From Brachionus manjavacas (Eukaryota; Rotifera; Eurotatoria; Ploima; Brachionidae): DNA of 64,000 nucleotides. Within the stretch, counting starts at the first letter, position 1. Each line of letters begins with the position of its first letter. Position numbers and translations under genes: made by a program. Below are positions 58,101 through 64,000 of the stretch, in pieces. Location of the stretch: positions 278,001 through 342,000 of the forward strand of contig JAHQIY010000019.1 of NCBI GenBank assembly GCA_019054805.1. Direction: 5' to 3'. The notes under the pieces were generated by a model. The model was not told the origin of the DNA. It searched no databases and worked only from the letters and a program-made list of their open reading frames with translations.

Positions 58101-58997
58101 AATATAGGCGTCTAATATTAATACGCTAAATAATAAGATAAAAATTTACTTTTTTACATACCTTTTTTAAACACCGTTAAGAAGGCATTGTCAAATTTCA
58201 TTCAAATCTTCCCAAAAATTACAAAAATAATTTTATTTTTCATTAATTTAAATTGACGAAATTGAGCTTTTTAAAATTTGATGATGAAACAACATGAAAC
58301 AGTATGTTTCACTAAATTCAACAAAAAAGGATAATTTTTTTTTTACAGAAAAATATTAATGATAAAAAAAAATATCAATATTTTGGAATTTGTTTATTCA
58401 TTGTCTCTATGATCTATTCAAATCAGAATTTTTTTTGGCATTTTGTAAATTTATTTTATTCAAATATTAAAATTCTGTCATCGTTACAAATGTAAAAATC
58501 TTATTTTTATTTCTAAGTTAACACACAATTTGATTAAAAACAATCAATTTATTGCAAAACATTTATTTGAATTTTTTCTTAAATTGGACTGTTAAATGAA
58601 ATATTGTTTGTTTCACCTTTTAAAAATTACAGAAAGATTTGTAGTTCAAAAAAGATAATTTTATTTAAATTTAAGAAATTTAAATTTTGTTTTAAAAAAG
58701 TCAATAAAATTTTAGCTTTTTTATAATTATTTTTTCATGCTCCAAAAGTCTGATTTATTTCTGTGACCAAATTTTTCGAAATCATTGAAACATCAAAATT
58801 AAAATTATATGATAAAAATTTTGCTTTTAAGACTCACAAAAAACTGAAAAACGTTCACTTGTCTCTAATGTACATGTCATGGGCTATGGACCTGGACCCT
58901 AAAGGAGTAAATAACCAGCTAAAAGAAAGCATTGACAAACGCTACGTAATAGATTCAGACTCAACGTTTGCACGTGAACTCGAAACAATAAATACTT
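42913..58997 (+). CDS. CDC27: Anaphase-promoting complex subunit CDC27/APC3
   Basis: Seven supported exons: 42913-42936, 43016-43091, 43140-43852, 43905-44026, 45400-45596, 51188-52410 and 58832-58997. They are phase-consistent and give about 840 residues, versus roughly 825 in human. CDC27 is a TPR scaffold of the APC/C ubiquitin ligase. It binds the C-terminal IR tails of CDC20/CDH1 and APC10 and drives mitotic exit. The N-terminal TPR block reads NHFAYQDAIFLSERL, LLALSYYRSGQ, YLLAKCCLDLNK, FYKKSLRLNPFMWSSFDSVC. A Gln/Asn/Ser-rich linker follows, then SSKKLRLKSK. The C-terminal TPR array is strongly conserved: YSTTLWHLQKEIALSSLAQE, CFSLHKEHDAAIKFFHRAAQ, AYNLLGHEYVLIEEMDKGL, RHYNAWYGISMIHFKQEKF, CKFHRASILF and SWAMDLDPKGVNNQLKESID. 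After exon 7 either splicing continues (donor CTT|GTAAGT at 58997/58998) to 63045, or the unspliced frame stops at 59008 after three further codons. Introns 5-7 are 4-6.4 kb of transposons. Confidence 0.94.
44027..45399. other. CDC27 intron 4, nothing supported
   Basis: AT-rich intron of 1.4 kb. I saw no transposon protein or terminal repeat. The sequence LNQS is encoded on both sides of the junction. Confidence 0.45.
46080..47425 (-). mobile_element. LINE (CR1/L2-like) with (TAG)n tail in CDC27 intron 5 (antisense)
   Basis: The minus strand from 47420 reads GTDQVHPLILKNCAK, SLETGKIPKEWKRANVSPIY, NYRPVSLTSVACKVLEDIV, GFVPKKGCVTNLLETLDKI, DFSKAFDTVPHQRLL, then QGSVIGPLLFVLYINDLPD, YADDSKI, and the C-terminal MVRPHLDYAVQV / RVRGDLIEMYKPVNG. 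Stops split the frame, and the catalytic motif is YADDS. It is 5'-truncated just before the RT. The 3' end bears a stem-containing tail and about eleven TAG repeats at 46084-46117. Confidence 0.88.
47600..47660 (+). pseudogene. Tc1/mariner DNDP-block fragment
   Basis: Plus-strand reading near 47617-47645 gives LHQNNDPKKRTNK, equivalent to the QDNDPKHT block seen near 640 and 23080. It is only a short relic. Confidence 0.45.
48143..48442. mobile_element. hAT-like MITE, 300 bp, with perfect 8-bp target duplication
   Basis: Termini read CAGACTTGTTTATAAGTCAC and the complement GTGGCTTAAAAACAAGTCTG. The 8-bp direct repeat GTTCAGTA immediately flanks both sides (48135-48142 and 48443-48450). Eight-base duplications and CAG...CTG ends are characteristic of hAT transposons. 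The interior contains AAGTC/GACTT word arrays and no coding frame. Confidence 0.75.
48850..49210 (-). pseudogene. Internally deleted mariner-like transposase
   Basis: The minus-strand frame 49049-48864 encodes NPVNLPKARSIEVFWSKLKV followed by WEAKKLHQL. This is the C-terminal NPPN.P.aRPIE.FW.....v...gW.a....QL block of a Tc1/mariner subgroup. Just upstream (49188 to about 49105) is MNQRQTLRNRVYLFYEKNRA, which looks like the N-terminal HTH start. The catalytic middle is gone, so this is an internal-deletion derivative. Confidence 0.6.
49939..50200. mobile_element. Foldback element with ~55-bp imperfect arms
   Basis: 49950-49995 (AATATTAAAAAGATAAAATC, CATTTTGTACTTTCTG...) and 50145-50197 (complement ending GATTTTATCTTTTTAATATT) pair over most of their length. 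The core is GC-rich (CCCTAAACCAGGGCTCC, CCCCGGACCCCG at 50044-50077). A frame through it is not credible as a gene. Confidence 0.55.
50346..50907. mobile_element. hAT-like MITE, 562 bp, with perfect 8-bp target duplication
   Basis: It begins CAGAGTTGTTTAAAAGTTCC and ends with the near-complement ACTTTTGAACAACTCTG. The direct repeat TTATGAAC flanks it at 50338-50345 and 50908-50915. The same termini occur at 29914-30082. It is non-coding. Confidence 0.78.
51050..51120. other. GC-rich patch upstream of CDC27 exon 6
   Basis: GTTGGGCCCGGAGGGTTAGG, AACGGGGTCGATTG and GTGGGGGGGTCCTAGG lie 70-140 bp before the exon 6 acceptor in an otherwise AT-rich intron. It may be the end of another repeat (compare 50044-50077 and 41318-41350) or spill-over of the exon's GC-rich composition. 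Confidence 0.3.
52800..55220 (-). mobile_element. 5'-truncated, nearly intact LINE in CDC27 intron 6 (antisense)
   Basis: Two long minus-strand frames, 55214-53688 (508 residues) and 53631-53002 (209 residues), together cover the end of the endonuclease (HDMTSDHFPIEACIS), the full RT (ALITMIPKKSS, NYRPISMTSCLGKLLERI, SGFRKYRRTADNLI, ALFFDISKAFDRVWHDGLIY, AGVPQGSVISPLLFSIFIND, LLFADDLVTFF) and the C-terminal region. The frames are separated near a T-rich run at 53697-53716, so one or few indels explain the break. The 3' UTR contains AAGGAGCTTTAGCTCGGTAC near 52841-52860. The copy truncates within the endonuclease at about 55214. It is the best-preserved retroelement here. Confidence 0.9.
55237..55324. 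repeat. Direct repeat, left copy (partner 56395-56483)
   Basis: About 88 bp, starting AATAGTATTCTATATTTTTT and containing TTCGAAATTTCGAG. It recurs at 56395-56483 in the same orientation with about three differences. The pair flanks a LINE fragment of about 1.07 kb and could be an unusually long target-site duplication or a transposon end. Confidence 0.7.
55770..56394 (-). mobile_element. Second LINE C-terminal fragment in CDC27 intron 6 (antisense)
   Basis: The minus-strand frame 56167-55778 (129 residues) begins MFGLKAYCNISRVLKILKVS and contains FDELNLFSKLTFIDTIKYNY. This matches the region after RT in jockey/CR1-type elements (lG....s...ll..l.i..l...i...kl.f...i). Upstream readable peptides (LNDLNSKQYVLY-like, YGLETLTL region) reach about 56390. 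The element differs in sequence from the LINE to its left. Confidence 0.6.
56395..56483. repeat. Direct repeat, right copy (partner 55237-55324)
   Basis: This is the right-hand copy of the direct repeat described at 55237, ending TCATGATTTTTTTTTCG about 16 bp before the right inverted repeat of the 52651-56571 structure. Confidence 0.7.
56572..58831. other. Rest of CDC27 intron 6, nothing supported
   Basis: AT-rich intron sequence with no readable transposon proteins or long repeats. It ends in TTTTGCTTTTAAG, the acceptor for exon 7. Confidence 0.45.
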
Positions 58998-59099
58998 GTA
59001 AGTTGTAAATTTAAAGATCCTTTAAATTAAAAAAAAGATAAAAAGTATTTTTTCACCATTCTTAATGAAATTTTATAAGCAACAATAAGGATTATTATT

Positions 59100-60065
59100 T
59101 TTTTATTATTATTATTTTCAATGAACGCCTTTAAGGCGATGCTAAACAGGTAAGATAAACAGGTTTAAACAAATTAAAGACAAATGTTTGAACCCATTAT
59201 ATTTTAGTAAATTTTCAACAATAGCAAATATTTTTACTTTTTTGTTAATTATAATTTTTTTTTTAAATTTAAATACAAAAGTTATCAAAACAAACTCAGG
59301 TTATGATTCATTATTGTTTTTACATCGTTCATTGTTTTAGGCAATGACTTGTAAACTTAAGATAATACCATAAAAAGTGATTTAAAGGTCCTAGGAGTCC
59401 ATTTATTTTTATCCCAAAAATTACTTAGATCGGTTATTCTAAAACTGATATCAAATAACTTTTCAAGTGATATATTCATTTTCCACTTGATTAGTCTAAT
59501 CACTAAAAAATTTTACCGAACACAAAATAAAAAAGAATTCATAAATTTACATTTTCTTACAAAATTTTACGAAAATTTACTCTTTGAAATTTTTTGTTTT
59601 ACATAAATTTACGTAATATTACGTTTTTTTATTTTTAGATAAAAAAGATTTAAAATTTAAAATTTTTTTAAAAAATTGTAAGAAAAATAAGAAAAACAGC
59701 AGTTTTTTTGTCCCTTTAGAATTTACAGTAAAATGGGTAAATTTACGTAAAATTACAGAAATTATCGTTTTATTGCATCAATAAACGTTAATTTACAAAA
59801 CTATCTATAAGTAAAAATGAGCTTTATTACTTTTTTTATGTAAATATTCGGAAATTATCGTTACTTTACGTAAATTCCCGTAAAATCATCATGGCGTAGC
59901 AGTACTTTATACTAAATAAAAGAGGACAATTCATGGGCCTTGAGGGATACCTGTGGTTATTTGGCATCAAGTGGTCATTCACATTTACCTTAAATGTCCG
60001 CATTTTTAAGACAATTTTTTTTCTTTAAAAGATTGTTGCATTCTTTAGTACATTATAATTAAAGA
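59100..60065 (-). mobile_element. Decayed LINE copy, same family as 52800-55220, carrying an AT-rich insertion
   Basis: 59380-59500 (AAAGTTATTTG...ATTCATTTTCCACTTG) and 59930-60000 (AGAGGACAATTCATGGGCCT, TGAGGGATACCTGTGG) align with 53600-53650 and 53800-53900 of the better-preserved LINE. Its 3' side has a stem (GAACGCCTTTAAGGCGATG, 59125-59143) and a TTATTATT tail. About 59510-59900 is an inserted block rich in ACGTAAA/TTTACG words ending CAGTACT, related to the palindrome at 30450. Confidence 0.65.
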
Positions 60066-61364
60066 AATCATTTTTTTAAGTGTAATTGTTATAATTTATT
60101 AAAAAAGAGAAAAAATTAATGAGCTTTAATTTGACATCTATGTTAGGCACAGAAATTCATAATTAAGGATTTTAATTAAATAAAATATTATCCAAAATAA
60201 ACAAAAAAGATAAGTTGAAAATGAAATTATTCACAAATATATTTTTAAAGTACTTTTTAATAAATTTAGTAGACATAGTAAATGTCTCTTTTAGTCGAAC
60301 TATTCAAATTAATCTATTTATTAATAGTAGTTGATTAAAAAAGTGCGAAATTAATTTGATTAATTTTTTGAAAAATTTTCATCATAACAAGTACATTATT
60401 GAATTTCAAAGCAATTGAGTAGACTAAAATAAATGTTCTTGGAACAAGCCCAATATTTTCTTTCCACTTCTCAAATGGTATATCAGGAAAGATTCAAAAA
60501 ACTTGCTTACTCCAAATGGTATTCTTTAAACTTCTATCAACTGATTGACCATATTCTTTCAACCATTAAATTAAAGTTTAATCACTCCATTTCTCTTGTA
60601 ACTTCAAGTTTATTCTTATTTTGATTTAGTTAATTAACTTTTTTTATTTTGTTAATAAAAATTGAAAAAAAAAGAACTTAATAATGAAAACCAAAAATAA
60701 GAAAAATAACAATAAATTAAACAATCCAAGACCTTGTTTATAATCGAAAAAATAGAGATTATGTGAATTCTTTTTTTCTAAGCATGAATTCTTGGCAAAT
60801 TAAGGTACATAATCAAATTTAAATTTCAAATCAAAATTTTTAGTTCTGGGTTAAACAAAAAAGTATTATTAATCAATTTTTTTAATAATAAATAAGAAAA
60901 TGTATTAAATATTCTCAAATTAAATAGAAAAATATTTTTTCGCATCAATACGAAGATTTTTTTATTATTTTGTACTTTTATATTTAATTTATTTTATCAT
61001 CGGCGAATCTGCTGTACATTTTGAAATAAATAATAATATTTGGAGCTAGTTTTACAAGAGCATTAATTAATAAATCAATTTAAAAACCATGGCTTTTCTA
61101 TTGTTCATTTTTTTCACTAATTTTTTTTTAATTTCCTACGAGGCTCTAAAGTTCTAAAAGATAAAAGTTCATTTTTTGTTGTAAGTAAAATAAAGAAAAA
61201 TAAATAATTGATTAATTTTAAATTTATTTCAAAAGAAACACCACTTGGGTGATGAAAAAAATATCTCCAAAAAAAAATAAGAATTAAAAAAAAATAAATA
61301 AATTTCAAATTAAATCAAATCAATTTTCTAAGCAAAGTTCAATTTTCTTTTAAGTATCATTGTG

Positions 61365-61600
61365 TCAGTTGTTCCCATATTTACAGCCGCCATTAATTTC
61401 GGTGTTCTCCATTTTTTAGTTTAGTTGGAGTATTCTTTTAATAAAGATTCCATCAGTAGATTTGAGTTTTCTAATATGACTTGAATTTATCTTTTAAGGC
61501 TCGCATCCATAGGCAAGTATTGGTCTGAATAGTGTCTTAAATAAAATAACTTTTATCCTTGTAATCATGTGTATATGAGTGATGGAAAGGTTATTTGTAA
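61365..61600 (-). mobile_element. LINE C-terminal fragment in CDC27 intron 7
   Basis: Minus-strand peptides near 61560-61400 read KVILFKTLFRPILAYGCEP and HIRKLKSTDGIFIKRIL. This is the ktlf.PilLYG.E.w ... kL......flR.I segment of LINE polyproteins. It is probably part of the same old copy as 62400-62900, split by later insertions. Confidence 0.55.
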
Positions 61601-61744
61601 TTAAAAGCGGCAATCATAGCAATCAGTTTATTTTCATTTTTTAAATTTTAAAATGTCCCTTTTGATCGAATTTTAATAATTTTAAATATTTTAATTGAGT
61701 TTAATGAAATCTTACTTTTAGAGACAAAAAAATTCACTTTTTTA

Positions 61745-61845
61745 AAAATTAATAATAATAATAATAATAAGCTACAGCAGGAGACCTGTGGAGCGAGATT
61801 AGATGTAGTTTCGCTATGGTAGCTATCTTTCTGCGAAGAAAAAAA
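61745..61845 (-). repeat. Retro-element 3' end with (AAT)n tail
   Basis: AATAATAATAATAATAA at 61751-61769 is followed by GCTACAGCAGGAGACCTGTG and CGAGATTAGATGTAGTTTCG. On the minus strand this reads as a structured 3' end plus a TTA trinucleotide tail, like those at 239-290 and 59101-59150. Confidence 0.45.
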
Positions 61846-62149
61846 AAATCTTCATTAAATGTGCAATATTATAATTTTTTTAAGTGGAAAAATAACTTTA
61901 TTTAAGTTTGAACGAGTGGATATAAAAGTAAAAAATTTGAATTTTTGAATTAACTTAACCTGAATTATTAAAAATTGTTGATTGTTTTTGTTAAATAAAT
62001 TAGAGATCATTTATTTTGATGTTAATTTGATAATGAACCATTATTAGACATAACTTGTCAAGTAATGTTTAGTATTTATTTCTTAAAAGTTATCAAAATC
62101 ATTAGATTAATTAATTTATTGAACAAGACTAAACTTTTCTTATCTGTTA

Positions 62150-62310
62150 TTAATCTGTAAATAAGTTTATGTACAAAAATTTTTATCTGTATCTTTTTAA
62201 TTGTATTAAACATTTTTATAATCGCATGCGGGTTGAAAAGAAGGTTTTAGACCATTCTGAACTTCCCAAGGGCCACGGCCCTTAAATTATTAATTAAATA
62301 AATAAAAATA
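62150..62310 (+). repeat. Possible retro-element 3' end on the plus strand
   Basis: A short GC-richer block, CGCATGCGGGTTGAAAAG and CCCAAGGGCCACGGCCCTTAA (stem GGGCC...GGCCC), is followed by AAATAAATAAAAATAAAA. The layout resembles LINE 3' ends, but no coding part precedes it. Confidence 0.35.
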
Positions 62311-62399
62311 AAATTAGATTAATTAAGTTTTAAAATTTTAATTGACTGTTTTGATCTTAAACTTCAATTTGCCTTCAAAAGCTTCTAATTAAGTGTTTT

Positions 62400-62905
62400 T
62401 AATTCTTGATTCTACGTGATTATTATTATTGGTATTTGACTACCACACTAAGATATTTTATTTTATTAACTTTTTCTATTTTTTTTGATCGATTTCAACA
62501 TGTCACTTTACTCCTTTGTTTTTTATTACCAAAAATTATTAATTGTGTCTCATCCGGGCTAAATTTAATTTCATTTTTTTTCCCAATTGGTCGCACATTT
62601 TAAGCGCTTTCTGTGACTATTTCTCATCTTGACTTAGAATTTCATCTGCATAAAGTAAGATTCCAATCTGTTAGATAGTCAATTCTCAACTAGTTCAACC
62701 AGTTCCTCAATTTAAGTGGATTTAACAGTTTTGGTGACAACGGACCTCTTTGCTTTACTCCAACTACGGTTTTAAAACTGGTGCTTATTTCATCTTGATT
62801 TGTAACATGAGCTAAGGAATTGTCATAGAAATTCTCCAAATTAATAGGCTTAATTATTGTGTCAAATTTTTGTTTTCAATTTTTGTGTGAATGTTTTGAA
62901 ATTTT
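62400..62905 (-). mobile_element. LINE RT-core fragment in CDC27 intron 7
   Basis: The minus strand near 62880-62640 reads INLENFYDNSLAHVTNQDEI, TSFKTVVGVKQRGPLSPKLL and ILLYADEI. This matches the GVrQGgpLSP.Lf and LlYADDi RT motifs, with the catalytic YADD as YADE. It is heavily decayed. Confidence 0.65.
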
Positions 62906-63044
62906 TTAAAACTTTTGTTTGGAGCGACAATAATTTTGTCTGCTATAATTTGACCAGGTATTGAACGTTTGTTTGACGAAACGCTCAATACTGGTGAGCC
63001 CAATAGATGTAAAATAGCCTTAGTCTGACCATTGAATGTTTAAG

Positions 63045-64000
63045 CCACACTGGACGCCATCTACGGCGGCACTGAAATCCTGCAAACAAACGAAGAAGAG
63101 GAGCAGGAGGTGGCCGAGAGCAGCCAGGCCCAAGTGAACGAACCGATCGACCAGTCGAACAACGACGAGAACAACAACACCAACAACAACCTGACCAACG
63201 ACAACGAGTCGGACGACGACGACCTGATGGACAATGAGGAGGCGCGCGACGAGCCCCAGGCCGACTTTTTGCTAAGACAAAAATTCAACCCGCACGAACA
63301 AGAGTCAGAGGAGGAGGAGGACGACGACGACGAGGACAACGAAGAAGAGCAAGACGAACACTCGACGGACAGCTCGGCGAACAACGACGAAGACGACGAC
63401 GACAACGCCGCATCGGCGCTCAAGCCGGGCCCGAGTCACGCTCACAAGCCAAGAGGCGAGAGCACGTGCAAAGAGGCCGAGTCGAAGCGCTGCCAGCAGT
63501 CTCACGGGGGCCCACACGGCACCACGGATGCGGCCGAGCCCGGCAGCAACGATGACGACGACGACGACCCGGCCACGGTTATTTCGAACAGCGAAAAGTC
63601 ACGCGCCAAAAAGTCCAAACGGATCGAATTCCAGCAGCGCCAAGACGACAGCGACAACGACGCCGACGACCGCCTCGAAGACAAGGCCCGCTCGCACCCA
63701 ACCGCCAACACTTCGGCCAGCTTTGTGCTCGTCAACGAATTCAAGAGCTCGACGTACACGCCAGAGTCGTCCGCGCTGCCCATCATTGACCAGTTGACGG
63801 CAGCGCCAAAGAGCAAAAAAAAACTCACCAAAATGCCGGCGAGCATGTTCGAAGCGTTCGGCTTCAAAAAGTCGCTGCACATGAGCCACGAGAGGGCAGC
63901 GGCGGCCGACGACGACCAGGAGGACGAGGTGAACGAGAGTGACCTCATGTCCACCACCATTGACACCACCAAGAATGACACCATACCTTTTTTGAATCAA
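63045..64000 (+). CDS. GC-rich acidic exon, open to the window end (CDC27 extension or separate gene)
   Basis: After a TTTAAG acceptor at 63044, one plus-strand frame runs 318 codons without a stop and leaves the window. It begins in phase with CDC27 exon 7 (INT + STLDAIYGGTEILQTNEEEE). Its composition is extreme: Asp/Glu runs (SDDDDLMDNEEARDEPQ, EEEEDDDDEDNEEEQDE, NDDDDDDPATVISNSEKS), Asn-rich parts, and a basic RAKKSKRIEF patch. More ordered segments lie near the end (SFVLVNEFKSSTYTPES, MPASMFEAFGFKKSLHM). I recognise no domain. The absence of stops in about 950 nt with strong third-position GC supports real coding. Human CDC27 ends about where exon 7 ends, so this may be a lineage-specific disordered tail or the first visible exon of the next gene. 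Confidence 0.6.

Noticed and set aside
63061..64000. Ser-rich and Val/Leu-rich minus-strand frames and a Thr-rich plus-strand frame
   Set aside because: They are by-products of GAC/GAG/GAA repeats in the acidic coding frame. The phase-matched plus frame is open across the whole stretch and starts at a splice acceptor.

Overview
This window is a piece of an AT-rich nuclear genome from a small-genome invertebrate animal. By eye about three quarters of it is A+T. The evidence is spliceosomal GT-AG introns, many only 44-60 bp long, and genes typical of animals: a DEG/ENaC channel, a plasma-membrane Ca2+ pump, a KDM4 demethylase with PHD and Tudor domains, and a ciliary dynein intermediate chain. 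A rotifer such as a monogonont is my best guess, from base composition, intron size and transposon mix. That is inference, and no single sequence here proves it.

Layout. 1-3.1 kb is transposon debris: a LINE 3' end, a Tc1/mariner remnant, a LINE with an internal gap, and a MITE. 3.2-9.5 kb (minus strand) holds HINT3 and then KDM4, only about 200 bp apart. 9.5-13.6 kb is intergenic and contains a pogo-like DNA transposon that has lost its catalytic domain. 13.6-14.1 kb (plus) is a PLAC8/cornifelin-family gene. 14.8-21.9 kb (plus) is the PMCA calcium pump, seven exons. 21.9-25.8 kb is intergenic with Tc1 and LINE relics. 25.8-26.1 kb (minus) is a small secreted protein that looks like a peptide-hormone precursor. 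27.1-34.0 kb (plus) is WDR63/DNAI3, twelve exons. 36.3-37.8 kb (minus) is an intronless DEG/ENaC channel. 42.9-59.0 kb (plus) is CDC27/APC3, followed by a GC-rich acidic exon at 63.0-64.0 kb that runs off the window. That exon either extends CDC27 or belongs to a separate gene.

The genes have unrelated household, ciliary, channel and cell-cycle roles, and I see no operon or pathway linking them. Their large introns and the intergenic spaces are packed with decayed LINEs, Tc1/mariner, pogo/Tigger and hAT-like MITE copies, and several long palindromes. Every intronic fragment I could identify by LINE protein similarity lies antisense to its host gene.

I do not see a clear-cut new multi-gene system. 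The best candidates for something undescribed are the amidated peptide precursor, the acidic exon after CDC27, the palindromic non-autonomous elements, and a short repeated coding-like sequence found in introns of two genes. Exon models were assembled by eye from frame, phase and splice-site consensus. All coding models close in frame, but they have not been tested against RNA.
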